Positions 44,558 to 51,853 of a stretch of DNA of 51,853 bases are shown here, in pieces. A program made the translations under genes and the position numbers. Position 1 is the first letter of the stretch. Each line of letters begins with the position of its first letter. Where the stretch lies: positions 1 to 51,853 of the forward strand of contig RXJW01000111.1 in the NCBI GenBank assembly GCA_003963005.1, given 5' to 3'. Source of the stretch: Burkholderiales bacterium (GTDB taxonomy: Bacteria > Pseudomonadota > Gammaproteobacteria > Burkholderiales > Burkholderiaceae_C). The notes under the pieces were generated by a model. That model made no database searches. It was given only the letters and a program-made list of their open reading frames with translations, and was not told where the DNA came from.

Positions 44558-44896
44558 TCAGCCCGGTGCGCTCGCCGCGCGGGCGTTGTGCTTCTTGCGG
44601 TGGATGTCGCGGCTGGCGCCGTCCTGCATGGCGTGCAGGCGGCGGCGCTCCTTGGCGGTGACCGTGCCGTCGGCCTTGGCCTTGGCTTCGGCGTTGCCGA
44701 TGCGGGCCTGTTCCTTCTCCAGGCGCTGCGTCTCCTGCGGCGTGAGGCTGCCGCTGGCGGCACCTTGGGCGATGCGGGCCTGCTGGTTGGCCTCGCGCTG
44801 GTCGACGCGCGGGGTGTTGGTGCCCGGCGTCTGGGCAAAGGCGCTGGCGCCGGCCAGGGTCAGCAGGGCGATCAGGGTCTTGTGCGAGGTCTTCAT
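44558..44896 (-). CDS. Small secreted helical protein
   Basis: 112 residues. Signal peptide ending AFA, then a charged, Ala/Gln/Arg/Glu-rich helical region with NTPRVDQREANQQARIAQGAASGSL and a Lys/His-rich tail. The pattern of two similar halves (GSLTPQETQRLEKEQARI, then GTVTAKERRRLHAMQD) suggests an EF-hand-like or helix-loop-helix repeat. The ATG at 44896 has GGAG 6 nt upstream, better than the one at 44899. Function unknown. Confidence 0.75.
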   Translation of the reverse strand: MKTSHKTLIALLTLAGASAFAQTPGTNTPRVDQREANQQARIAQGAASGSLTPQETQRLEKEQARIGNAEAKAKADGTVTAKERRRLHAMQDGASRDIHRKKHNARAASAPG

Positions 44897-44994
44897 CATG
44901 AGCTCCTTCGGAGGGTGCGGTGACAAGGCCCCTCCACAACGACGGGTCTCGCGCCGGCGCCGACAGCGAATCGGTAAAGAAGGATGTCCATCTC

Positions 44995-45025
44995 TTGCAA
45001 GGGCTGACGGCCGACTTCCTAGAAT
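44995..45025 (+). promoter_or_regulatory. Probable leaderless tldD promoter
   Basis: TTGCAA (44995-45000), 19 nt, TAGAAT (45020-45025), then exactly 6 nt to the ATG at 45032. No Shine-Dalgarno. The ten bases TTCCTAGAAT recur identically before hrcA. Confidence 0.5.
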
Positions 45026-45031
45026 CGGGCC

Positions 45032-46495
45032 ATGATCGCTGTCGAACCCACCCTGGCCCGCCTGGCCACCGCCCGCTCGCAACTGCTGGAGCCCTTCGGC
45101 CTGACCGAGGCGACGCTCGCCCAGGCGCTGCGCGTCATCACCGAGCACCGCGTCGATGATGCCGACCTGTACTTCCAGACCACCCGCGCCGAGGGCTGGA
45201 GCCTGGAGGAGGGCATCGTCAAGAGCGGCTCCTTCAGCATCGACCAGGGCGTGGGCGTGCGCGCCGTGGCCGGCGAGAAGACGGCGTTTGCGTATTCCGA
45301 CGACATCTCGCTCGACTCACTTCTGGACGCTGCCCGCACCGTGCGAACCATCGCCGCCGCCGGTCAGAGCCGCCGCGTGAAGGTGCCCTCGCAAAGCCGC
45401 GTGGCCGGCAGCCGCGAGCTCTACGGCGTGGCCGACCCCATCGCCAGCCTCGACAGCGCCGCCAAGGTCGCGCTGCTGGAGCGCGCCGAGAAGATGGCCC
45501 GTGCCAAGGACCCGCGTGTGGCGCAGGTCATGGCCGGCCTGGCGGCCGAGCACGAGGTGGTGCTGATCGCCCGCGCCGACGGCACGCTCGCCGCCGACGT
45601 GCGCCCGCTGGTGCGCCTGTCCATCACCGTCATCGCCGAGAGCAACGGCCGCCGCGAAATCGGTTCGGGTGGCGGCGGCGGCCGCTTCGGCCTTGCCTAC
45701 TTCACCGACGAGATGATCGCGAGCTACGTCGACCACGCCGTGCACGCCGCGCTCACCAACCTGGAGAGCCGCCCCGCACCGGCCGGTGAGATGACCGTCG
45801 TCGTCGGCCCGGGCTGGCCCGGCGTGCTGCTGCATGAGGCCGTGGGTCACGGTCTGGAAGGCGACTTCAACCGCAAGGGGTCGAGCGCCTTCTCCGGTCG
45901 CATCGGCCAGCGCGTGGCCGCCAAGGGCGTGACCGTGCTGGACGACGGCACGCTGCCCGACCGCCGCGGCTCGCTCAACGTCGACGACGAAGGCGCGGCC
46001 AGCCAGCGCAACGTGCTGATCGAGGACGGCATCCTGAAGGGCTACATCCAGGACGCGATGAATGCCCGCCTGATGAAGGTCGCCCCCACGGGCAACGGCC
46101 GCCGCGAAAGCTACGCGCACGTGCCGATGCCGCGCATGACCAACACCTACATGCTCGGCGGCAATGACGACCCGAAGGAGATCGTCGCCTCGATCAAGAA
46201 GGGCCTGTACGCCACCAACTTCGGCGGCGGCCAGGTGGACATCACGAGCGGCAAGTTCGTGTTCTCGGCCAGCGAGGCCTACTGGGTCGAGAACGGCAAG
46301 ATCCAGTACCCGGTCAAGGGCGCCACCATCATCGGCAACGGCCCGGACGCGCTCACCCGCGTCAGCATGATCGGCAACGACATGGCGCTGGACACCGGCG
46401 TGGGCGTCTGCGGCAAGGAAGGCCAGAGCGTGCCGGTCGGCGTGGGCCAGCCGACGCTGCGCATCGACGGCCTCACCGTGGGCGGCACGGCCTGA
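45032..46495 (+). CDS. tldD: Metalloprotease TldD
   Basis: 487 residues; partner of TldE/PmbA in a heterodimeric zinc peptidase that processes small peptides. The HExxxH-type motif is in LLHEAVGHGLEGDF. Also present: IVKSGSFSIDQGVGVRAV, RRGSLNVDDEGAASQ and GICGKEGQ-like VGVCGKEGQSVPVG. The pmbA partner is not in the window. The stop forms one half of a TGATCA shared with the convergent FAH-family gene. Confidence 0.95.
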   Translation: MIAVEPTLARLATARSQLLEPFGLTEATLAQALRVITEHRVDDADLYFQTTRAEGWSLEEGIVKSGSFSIDQGVGVRAVAGEKTAFAYSDDISLDSLLDAARTVRTIAAAGQSRRVKVPSQSRVAGSRELYGVADPIASLDSAAKVALLERAEKMARAKDPRVAQVMAGLAAEHEVVLIARADGTLAADVRPLVRLSITVIAESNGRREIGSGGGGGRFGLAYFTDEMIASYVDHAVHAALTNLESRPAPAGEMTVVVGPGWPGVLLHEAVGHGLEGDFNRKGSSAFSGRIGQRVAAKGVTVLDDGTLPDRRGSLNVDDEGAASQRNVLIEDGILKGYIQDAMNARLMKVAPTGNGRRESYAHVPMPRMTNTYMLGGNDDPKEIVASIKKGLYATNFGGGQVDITSGKFVFSASEAYWVENGKIQYPVKGATIIGNGPDALTRVSMIGNDMALDTGVGVCGKEGQSVPVGVGQPTLRIDGLTVGGTA

Positions 46496-47278
46496 TCAGC
46501 CTGCCACCACCTTCACGCGCAAGGGCGGCAGCCCGGCAATCAATCCTTCCATCAGGTCGCCCGGGACCACGGGCCCGACGTTCTCGGGCGTGCCGCTGAA
46601 GATCAGGTCACCCGGCATCAGCTCGAAGGCTTGGGACAGCTGGGCGATCTGCTCGGCGACGTTCCAGATCATCTGGTTCAGGTTGGCGTCCTGCTTCACC
46701 TGGCCATTGACCTTGAGCGTGATGGCGCCCGACGTGAAATGCCCGACCTGGGCCACGCGGTGGATGGGGCCGATGGGTGCGGAGCGGTCGAAGCTCTTGC
46801 CGATTTCCCACGGCTTCTTCTGGTCGCCCATGCCGCGCTGCAGGTCGCGGCGGGTCATGTCCAGGCCCACGGCGTAGCCGTAGACGAGATCCAGCGCCTT
46901 CTCCACCGGCACGTTCCGGCCGCCTTGGTGCAGGGCCGCGACCAGTTCCAGCTCGTAGTGGTAGTTCTTGGTCAGCGGCGGATAGGGGTGGTCGGTCGTC
47001 TGGCCGGGCGCCACGAACTGCACGGCGTCGCTGGGCTTCTGGAAGAAGAACGGCGGCTCGCGGGTCGGGTCCGAGCCCATCTCGCGGGCGTGGGCCGCGT
47101 AGTTGCGGCCGATGCAATAGATGCGGCGCACGGGGAAGACCTCGGGGCTGCCTGCGATCGGCACCGAGGCCCGCGCGACCTGGAAGGGCGAGGCCGCCTC
47201 GGCGGCGGGGGCGGTGCTGGCACAGCCGGCGGCCGCGAGGCCGGTGACGGCGGCGCCCAGCGCATGGCGTCTTTGCAT
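46496..47278 (-). CDS. Exported FAH-family (fumarylacetoacetate hydrolase-like) protein
   Basis: 260 residues. The N-terminus MQRRHALGAAVTGLAAAGC combines an RR pair, a hydrophobic stretch and a lipobox-like AAGC, then Ala/Ser linker, then the FAH core: IYCIGRNYAAHAREMG, PFFFQKPSDAVQF, YHYELELVAALHQGG and DLIFSGTPENVGPV. FAH enzymes of aromatic degradation are normally cytosolic, so an exported or lipid-anchored form is unusual. Substrate unknown. It abuts tldD and is divergent from the lipase. Confidence 0.86.
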   Translation of the reverse strand: MQRRHALGAAVTGLAAAGCASTAPAAEAASPFQVARASVPIAGSPEVFPVRRIYCIGRNYAAHAREMGSDPTREPPFFFQKPSDAVQFVAPGQTTDHPYPPLTKNYHYELELVAALHQGGRNVPVEKALDLVYGYAVGLDMTRRDLQRGMGDQKKPWEIGKSFDRSAPIGPIHRVAQVGHFTSGAITLKVNGQVKQDANLNQMIWNVAEQIAQLSQAFELMPGDLIFSGTPENVGPVVPGDLMEGLIAGLPPLRVKVVAG

Positions 47279-47559
47279 GGCTTGTCTCCGGGCGTTGGAT
47301 CGTGGATTGACCGCCAAGCGTCCCGCGGGGTCAAGCCGGACTTGCCCGCTGCAGGGGACCGTGCAGGAAGCGGGAGTCACGCCGCTGTCTGTCCTCCAAA
47401 CCAGGTTCGTGGGGATGCCGAGGTCCGAGTTCCCGGGACTCTGCACACTCCACAGGCTGATCCAGTGAAGTCGGCTGGACCAGGGGACGTGAACCCCGGT
47501 CGGCCCTGCCCTCGGCGGTGCGCGTCCTGTCCTTCCAAAAACATCAACGGAGACAGGCA

Positions 47560-48501
47560 ATGATTTCGCAAGTGAACTGGCGCACGCTGGTGCGCCGCTG
47601 CATGGCCGTCCTGGCCCTGGGCTGCGCCAGCCTCGGCGCCTCGGCCGACACCTACACCCAGACCCGACACCCCATCGTGCTCGTGCACGGCCTGCTGGGC
47701 TTCGATGCCCTCGGGCCGGTGCAGTACTTCTACGGCGTGCCGTCGGAGCTGCGCGCGGGCGGCGCGGTGGTCTACACGGCCAGCGTGTCGCAGAGCAACA
47801 GCACCGAGGTGCGCGGCGAGCAGCTGCTCAGGGAGCTGCAGACGCTGAAGGCCCGCTACGGCCACACGAAGTTCAACCTGATCGGCCACAGCCATGGCGG
47901 CAACACCATCCGCTACGTCGCGGCCGTGGCACCCGACCTGGTGGCCAGCGTGACGACGATGGGCACGCCGCACCAGGGCAGCAAGGTGGCCGATGCCATC
48001 GCCGGCATCACCGGCGCGACCGGCACGACCGGCGCCGTGGCAGCGGTGGTGAACGGCCTGTCCAGCGTCATCGCGACGCTGTCGGGCAGCAGCGGCAATC
48101 CGCAGAACGCGCTGGCGTCGCTGAAGTCGCTGTCGTCGGCCGGTGCGGCCGACTTCAACCGGCGCTTTCCGCAGGGCGCGCCCACCACGGCCTGCGGCAG
48201 CGGCCCGGCGGTGGTGAACGGCATCCGCTACTACTCCATGGGCGGTACGTCGGTCGGCACCAACCTGCTTGATGTGAGCGACGGCTTCCTCGTCGCCAGC
48301 AGTGTGTTCTTCGGCTTCGAGGCGAACGACGGGCTCGTGTCGCGTTGCTCCAACCACTGGGGCCAGGTGCTGCGCGACGACTACGCCTGGAACCACATCG
48401 ACGAGGTCAACCACGTGTTCGGCCTGCGCGGCCTGTTCTCGTCCGACCCGGTCTCGGTCTACCGCGCCCACGCCAACCGGCTCAAGGGCGCCGGGCTGTG
48501 A
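47560..48501 (+). CDS. Secreted triacylglycerol lipase (family I)
   Basis: 313 residues: signal peptide (about 1-29, GASA), HGLLGFD oxyanion region, nucleophile Ser111 in GHSHGG, Asp257 in EANDGLVSR and His285 in DEVNHVFG. Cys212 and Cys263 are placed for the conserved disulfide. ATG at 47560 behind GGAGA. It is followed, with a 4-nt overlap, by its foldase, so it is of the Pseudomonas/Burkholderia foldase-dependent type secreted by type II secretion. Confidence 0.95.
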   Translation: MISQVNWRTLVRRCMAVLALGCASLGASADTYTQTRHPIVLVHGLLGFDALGPVQYFYGVPSELRAGGAVVYTASVSQSNSTEVRGEQLLRELQTLKARYGHTKFNLIGHSHGGNTIRYVAAVAPDLVASVTTMGTPHQGSKVADAIAGITGATGTTGAVAAVVNGLSSVIATLSGSSGNPQNALASLKSLSSAGAADFNRRFPQGAPTTACGSGPAVVNGIRYYSMGGTSVGTNLLDVSDGFLVASSVFFGFEANDGLVSRCSNHWGQVLRDDYAWNHIDEVNHVFGLRGLFSSDPVSVYRAHANRLKGAGL

Positions 48502-49355
48502 GGCGCGCTGCTGCGCTGGCCATCGCGGTCGCGGTGGTGGCGGGCTGCGTGGCCTCGCAGCGGCGGGCGATGGCGCCGGCGGCGCCATCGGCTCGCACGG
48601 TGCCGCATGCCCCGGTGACTGATGCCACCGCATCGGCGCCCGCACCGCCCGTCGGCGCGTGGGGAGGCCCGCCGTCCGCCACGGCACTGCCCGCCTCGCT
48701 GCAAGGCACCGAGGCCGATGGCGCCTGGCGGGCCGATGCGCAGGGCCGCCTCGTCATCGACCGTGCGCTGCGCCGGCGGCTCGACTACTGGCTCAGCACC
48801 GTGGGCGAGTGGACGCCCGAGGTCATCGGCCAGCGCATGCGGGCTGCCGCCGCGCGTGACCTCCCGCCGCCCGCGCTGACGGAACTGCAGTCGGTGTGGG
48901 ACCGGTACCTGGCCCTGCAGCGCCACGGCTGGCAGCGGGCGGTGATCCCGGCGGACCCGGCGAGTTGGCGCCTCGCGCTGGAGGAGCGGCAGTCGGTGCG
49001 CCGGCTGCATCTCGGGCGCGCCACGGCCGAGGCCTTCTATGGCGACGAAGAGCAGCGCCTGTGGCGCGACATCCTCGCGCTGGAGGCGGGTCAGCCGAAG
49101 GGTGACGAGACCGTGGCGGCCGTGCCCGAGCACCCGCAGGCGGCGCAGCGTGTCGCGCAGGTCGAGGCCGAATGGGCGCGCTGGGACGCCCGTGTGGCCG
49201 ACGCCCGTGCCGAATGGGCCCGCCTGCAGAGCGCGGCGGCGCTGTCCGCGCCTCAGCGGGAGGCGGCCTGGGGCGACTGGCTGGCGGCGCGTTTCGATGC
49301 CTGGGAGCAACTGCGGGTGCGGGCGCTGGTGGGGGGCGGGAGCGGGTCGGGCTGA
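48498..49355 (+). CDS. Lipase-specific foldase (Lif)
   Basis: 285 residues; steric chaperone for the upstream lipase. Has SLQGTEADGAW...GRLVID and the Lif motif RRLDYWLSTVGE near residue 93-104, matching RxxFDYxLSxxGE. N-terminus is hydrophobic (ALAIAVAVVAGC) with a lipobox-like VAGC, so it may be lipid-anchored rather than by a simple transmembrane helix. The rest is Arg/Ala-rich helix. Shorter than most Lif (about 340). Start is GTG at 48498 inside the lipase stop. Confidence 0.92.
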   Translation: MRRAAALAIAVAVVAGCVASQRRAMAPAAPSARTVPHAPVTDATASAPAPPVGAWGGPPSATALPASLQGTEADGAWRADAQGRLVIDRALRRRLDYWLSTVGEWTPEVIGQRMRAAAARDLPPPALTELQSVWDRYLALQRHGWQRAVIPADPASWRLALEERQSVRRLHLGRATAEAFYGDEEQRLWRDILALEAGQPKGDETVAAVPEHPQAAQRVAQVEAEWARWDARVADARAEWARLQSAAALSAPQREAAWGDWLAARFDAWEQLRVRALVGGGSGSG

Positions 49356-49410
49356 TGGGGCCGACAACCCGCGCTTGCCCGCTGCCGAAAGCTCGCCGGC
49401 GCGGTCGTGC

Positions 49411-49525
49411 TAGATTTCAGTCTATGTCCCGCGCTGTGTACTTTCGCTTTTGGTTTTTTCCCCGCCCCGGCGGTGGAGAGATCTGAGCGCGCGCGCTGAC
49501 CCCAGACTCCCCCAAAACCGCCGGG
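49411..49525 (+). promoter_or_regulatory. aroG leader region: promoter and antiterminator
   Basis: A -10-like TAGATT (49411-49416) lies 7 nt before the leader ATG. CCCGGCGGT (49466-49474) is perfectly complementary to ACCGCCGGG (49517-49525), the left half of the terminator stem, so an antiterminator and the terminator are mutually exclusive. A standard -35 is not clear. Confidence 0.65.
49424..49486 (+). CDS. Aromatic-rich leader peptide of the aroG attenuator
   Basis: 20-residue frame with VYFRFWFFP: one Tyr, four Phe and one Trp in residues 6-12, an extreme bias. It precedes a terminator hairpin and aroG. This is the layout of Phe/Trp-type ribosome-stall attenuators: scarce charged aromatic tRNA stalls the ribosome and favours the antiterminator. 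Few such peptides persist for other function. Confidence 0.8.
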   Translation: MSRAVYFRFWFFPRPGGGEI

Positions 49526-49550
49526 CCTCCAAAGCCCGGCGGTTTTTTTT
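49514..49550 (+). terminator. Attenuator terminator before aroG
   Basis: Perfect stem CCGCCGGGC (49518-49526) and GCCCGGCGG (49534-49542), loop CTCCAAA, flanking AAAA/TTTT, then eight T (49543-49550). Classic rho-independent terminator placed 43 nt before the aroG start. Confidence 0.9.
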
Positions 49551-49592
49551 CGCTTCCTCCGCGTCCTGCGTTTGCCCCGAAAGGCTGATCCG

Positions 49593-50717
49593 ATGAATGC
49601 CAAGCTCAACTCCGTCGAACCTGAAGCCCAACGCTGGTACTCGCAGGACGACAAGACCAGCGCGACCGATGACGAGCGCATCCTCGACATCACGCCGCTG
49701 CCGCCGCCGGAGCACCTGATCCGCTTCTTCCCCATCCGCAACACGCCGATGGAGCAGCTCATCAGCCAGACGCGCCAGCGCATCCGCAAGATCATGAGTG
49801 GGGAGGACGACCGGCTGCTCGTCGTCATCGGCCCGTGCTCCATCCACGACCCGACCGCCGCCATCGAGTACGCCCGCCGCCTGAAGGCCGAGCGCGAGAA
49901 GTACGCCGGCACGCTGGAGATCGTCATGCGCGTCTACTTCGAGAAGCCGCGCACCACGGTCGGCTGGAAGGGGCTGATCAACGACCCCTACCTCGACGAG
50001 AGCTACCGCATCGACGAGGGCCTGCGCATCGCGCGCCAGCTGCTGCTGGAGATCAACCGCCTGGGCATGCCGGCGGGCTCCGAGTTCCTTGACGTGATCT
50101 CGCCGCAGTACATCGGCGACCTGATCGCCTGGGGCGCCATCGGCGCGCGCACGACCGAAAGCCAGGTCCACCGCGAGCTGGCCTCGGGCCTGTCGGCGCC
50201 GATCGGCTTCAAGAACGGCACCGATGGCAACATCAAGATCGCCACCGACGCCATCCAGGCCGCCGCCCGCGGCCACCACTTCCTGTCGGTGCACAAGAAC
50301 GGCCAGGTCGCCATCGTCGAGACCCGCGGCAATGCCGACTGCCACGTCATCCTGCGCGGTGGCAAGGCGCCCAACTACGACGCGACCAGCGTCGCCGAGG
50401 CCTGCGCCGATCTCGCCAAGGCCCAGCTGCCCGAGCGGCTGATGGTGGACTGCTCGCACGCCAACAGCAGCAAGCAGCACCAGCGCCAGCTCGACGTGGC
50501 CCGCGACATTGCCGGCCAGCTGCGCGAGGGCTCGAAGCGCATCTTCGGCGTCATGGTGGAGAGCCACCTGCACGACGGCGCCCAGAAGTTCACCCCCGGC
50601 AAGGACGACCCCGCAAAGCTCGCCTACGGCAAGAGCATCACCGACGCCTGCCTGGGCTGGGACGACTCGCTGGCGGTGCTAGAGGTGCTCAGCGAGGCGG
50701 TGAAGGCCCGTCGCTGA
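49593..50717 (+). CDS. aroG: 3-deoxy-D-arabino-heptulosonate-7-phosphate synthase
   Basis: Class I DAHP synthase, first step of the shikimate pathway. 374 residues with VVIGPCSIHDP (metal Cys), RVYFEKPRTTVGWKGLINDP, GFKNGTDG, MVDCSHANSSKQ (metal His) and GVMVESHLHDG (metal Glu). ATG at 49593 behind GAAAGG. Feedback isozyme type (Phe, Tyr or Trp) is not decided by sequence alone, but the leader is richest in Phe codons. Followed 13 nt later by a short hypothetical gene. Confidence 0.96.
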   Translation: MNAKLNSVEPEAQRWYSQDDKTSATDDERILDITPLPPPEHLIRFFPIRNTPMEQLISQTRQRIRKIMSGEDDRLLVVIGPCSIHDPTAAIEYARRLKAEREKYAGTLEIVMRVYFEKPRTTVGWKGLINDPYLDESYRIDEGLRIARQLLLEINRLGMPAGSEFLDVISPQYIGDLIAWGAIGARTTESQVHRELASGLSAPIGFKNGTDGNIKIATDAIQAAARGHHFLSVHKNGQVAIVETRGNADCHVILRGGKAPNYDATSVAEACADLAKAQLPERLMVDCSHANSSKQHQRQLDVARDIAGQLREGSKRIFGVMVESHLHDGAQKFTPGKDDPAKLAYGKSITDACLGWDDSLAVLEVLSEAVKARR

Positions 50718-50730
50718 CACAATCAGCCGC

Positions 50731-51042
50731 ATGGACGCCCGCATCACCGTCATCTTCGAGACCGGCTCCCCGATCGAGATAGCGCTCGACGGTGCTGAAG
50801 TGCTGAGCTTCGAGGCGGCCCGGCGCTGGCTGGACGAGCAGTTCGTGCGGCTGGAGTGCGAGCCCCTGCGTGGCAGTGGCAAGGTGCTGCTGGCCGACAA
50901 GCTCATCCAGGTCGCTGCCGGCGCCGGGCCGGGCGGCTTTGCCGATGCGGCTTGGGCGCTGGACTACGCTCGCGCGGCCGCTGGCGCCCTGTCCAAGGCG
51001 CTCATCAAGGTGGACGTGCCTCGCCAGGCGGTGTCTTACTGA
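50731..51042 (+). CDS. Hypothetical protein, 103 residues
   Basis: No family recognised. Contains ITVIFETGSPIEIALDGAEVLSFEAA, a helical middle ARRWLDEQFVRLE, and an Ala-rich C-terminal helix. No signal peptide or membrane segment. ATG at 50731 with CACAAT 7 nt before it (again a possible leaderless layout). Starts 13 nt after aroG. The last 7 nt overlap the convergent oxygenase gene. Confidence 0.7.
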   Translation: MDARITVIFETGSPIEIALDGAEVLSFEAARRWLDEQFVRLECEPLRGSGKVLLADKLIQVAAGAGPGGFADAAWALDYARAAAGALSKALIKVDVPRQAVSY

Positions 51043-51662
51043 GCCTTGGCGGCCTCGGCGCGCAAGGCGTCGAGTGTCGGAAAGCTGCTGTGGCCTGCAC
51101 CCACAGGCGGGAAGTACATGACGTCGCTGCGGAGCATGTACTTGGTGCCCGAGGTCACCAGCGATCCGCGATGCCGCAGCCGGTGCGGGAAGAACACCAC
51201 GTCGCCCTGCTGGCCGCGCACGTCGATGAGCTGGCCGTCGACATCGAAGGTCGTCTCGCCGCCCGTGTAGTCGCCGCCGAGGTAGATCAGCAGCGTGAGG
51301 TGGCTGCGCTCGCCGTTGCTGCGCTCGTAGGGGCCGTCCACATGCCAGTTGAAGCGCTGCTGCTCGCTGTAGCGGTAGAAGCGGAAGCGCTCGTTCAGGC
51401 CGGCGATGCCGCGTGCCATCCAGACCTCCGGCAATTGAAGCGCGATGCGCCGCCAGATGGCCAGGGCCAGCGTCGGGCTGTCCAGGATGACGCGGTCGTT
51501 GTTGCGCACATCGGTCGCCAGCCGCGTGCCACCCAGCGTGTTGATCGTGGCCGGCTCGAAGCCGGCGCGTTCGGCCTGCTGGATGAAGGCCTCGCATTCG
51601 GCGGCCGGGAAGACCTGCGGCACCCGGTGGATGCCGTGGCCGAAGTTGTTCGGGTTTTCCAT
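51036..51662 (-). CDS. 2OG-Fe(II) dioxygenase
   Basis: 208 residues, prolyl 4-hydroxylase-type fold. Iron ligands His107 and Asp109 (WHVDG) with a distal His (His164 in RLRHRGS), and Arg178 as the likely 2-oxoglutarate contact in YMLRSDVMYF. The stretch LIYLGGDYTGGETTF is typical of PKHD-type enzymes. The frame extends to 51842, but the ATG at 51662 fits best; a start at 51758 would sit within 10 nt of htpG. Substrate unknown. Confidence 0.82.
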   Translation of the reverse strand: MENPNNFGHGIHRVPQVFPAAECEAFIQQAERAGFEPATINTLGGTRLATDVRNNDRVILDSPTLALAIWRRIALQLPEVWMARGIAGLNERFRFYRYSEQQRFNWHVDGPYERSNGERSHLTLLIYLGGDYTGGETTFDVDGQLIDVRGQQGDVVFFPHRLRHRGSLVTSGTKYMLRSDVMYFPPVGAGHSSFPTLDALRAEAAKAQ

Positions 51663-51718
51663 GGGTTGAGTGCGGGCCGTCGGCCCTTGAAAAGGCAGGG
51701 GCTCGCCCCAAGCTGGCC

Positions 51719-51733
51719 GCCCGTCGGGCGGTT
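51719..51733. repeat. Small hairpin between the oxygenase and htpG
   Basis: CCGCCCGTCGGGCGG, a near-perfect 7-bp stem, followed by TTT on the plus strand. It lies between two divergent starts, so it could shape either 5' leader. Sequence style matches the GC-rich elements near pilU. Confidence 0.4.
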
Positions 51734-51762
51734 TCGCCCAAGTGCTCTCATTGTCCATTGCC

Positions 51763-51853
51763 ATGACCAAGCAAACCCACGCCTTCCAGGCCGAAGTCAA
51801 GCAGATCCTGCACCTCGTCACCCACAGCCTGTACTCCAACAAGGAGATCTTCC
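51763..51853 (+). CDS. htpG: Chaperone HtpG, 5' end only
   Basis: First 30 residues of an Hsp90-family ATPase: [23 protein letters not shown] is the HtpG N-terminus with the first ATP-lid helix. The gene continues beyond the window. ATG at 51763; divergent from the 2OG oxygenase. Confidence 0.93.
   Translation, partial: MTKQTHAFQAEVKQILHLVTHSLYSNKEIF

Noticed and set aside
47307..47334. TTGACC-N16-GGTCAA inverted pair in the FAH-lipase gap as an operator or promoter pair
   Set aside because: Only six bases per arm, and no convincing -10 at the right spacing for either gene.
51663..51758. Longer N-terminus for the 2OG oxygenase from 51758
   Set aside because: It would place the start within 10 nt of htpG and add a low-complexity segment that coincides with an intergenic hairpin.
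1..51853. CRISPR arrays, insertion sequences, phage genes, rRNA
   Set aside because: No regularly spaced repeats, transposase, integrase or rRNA segments were seen on either strand.

Overview
The window is GC-rich, tightly packed bacterial chromosome with no insertion sequence, phage gene or CRISPR array. It looks like a betaproteobacterium of the order Burkholderiales (Rubrivivax/Leptothrix/Roseateles-like). The signs are: the TPR gene-lolB-ispE-tRNA-Gln-prs block; nadK divergent from hrcA beside recN; rsmI divergent from yraN-diaA-dolP; twitching motility ATPases pilT and pilU; several chemoreceptors plus cheZ; a lipase with its foldase; and a PEP-CTERM surface protein. Genus assignment is inference.

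Layout. 1-6.5 kb: prs (cut by the left edge), tRNA-Gln, ispE, lolB and a TPR protein on the minus strand, then the oxidised-guanine repair pair mutM-mutY on the plus strand. 6.5-10.1 kb: two tandem chemoreceptors. 10.1-12.3 kb: a BlaI-type repressor operon whose BlaR-like partner fuses an M56 membrane metalloprotease to a complete S11 penicillin-binding (DD-peptidase) domain, with palindromic operators over the promoter. 12.3-17 kb: rapZ, recN, nadK, hrcA and a CAU-anticodon tRNA. 17-23 kb: small unknown genes, then a secreted protein, alkaline phosphatase, a TVP38-type membrane protein, a secreted methyltransferase-like protein and a DUF2520 protein. 23-26.6 kb: cheZ, mtfA, an MFS transporter and small lipoproteins. 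26.6-31 kb: lipid genes (thiolase, DUF4334 protein, acyl-CoA dehydrogenase, wax ester synthase/DGAT). 31-37.3 kb: a YlqF/RbgA GTPase, a membrane-tethered cold-shock-domain protein, a TonB-C protein, a third chemoreceptor, two cytochromes c and yggS. 37.3-43.3 kb: pilT, pilU, an oxidoreductase, dolP, diaA, yraN and rsmI. 43.3-49.4 kb: a PQQ-type dehydrogenase with a PEP-CTERM tail, a small secreted protein, tldD, an exported FAH-family protein and a lipase-foldase pair. 49.4-51.9 kb: aroG behind an aromatic-codon attenuator, a hypothetical gene, a 2OG-Fe(II) oxygenase and the start of htpG.

The signals most worth following are the BlaI/M56-S11 unit, the aroG attenuator with a mutually exclusive antiterminator, and a recurring promoter layout (-10 box, exactly 6 nt, ATG) that predicts leaderless mRNAs for blaI, hrcA and tldD. 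Others are an exported FAH-family enzyme, a broken tandem copy of a small lipoprotein gene, and three operon junctions that use a TTGA stop/start overlap.
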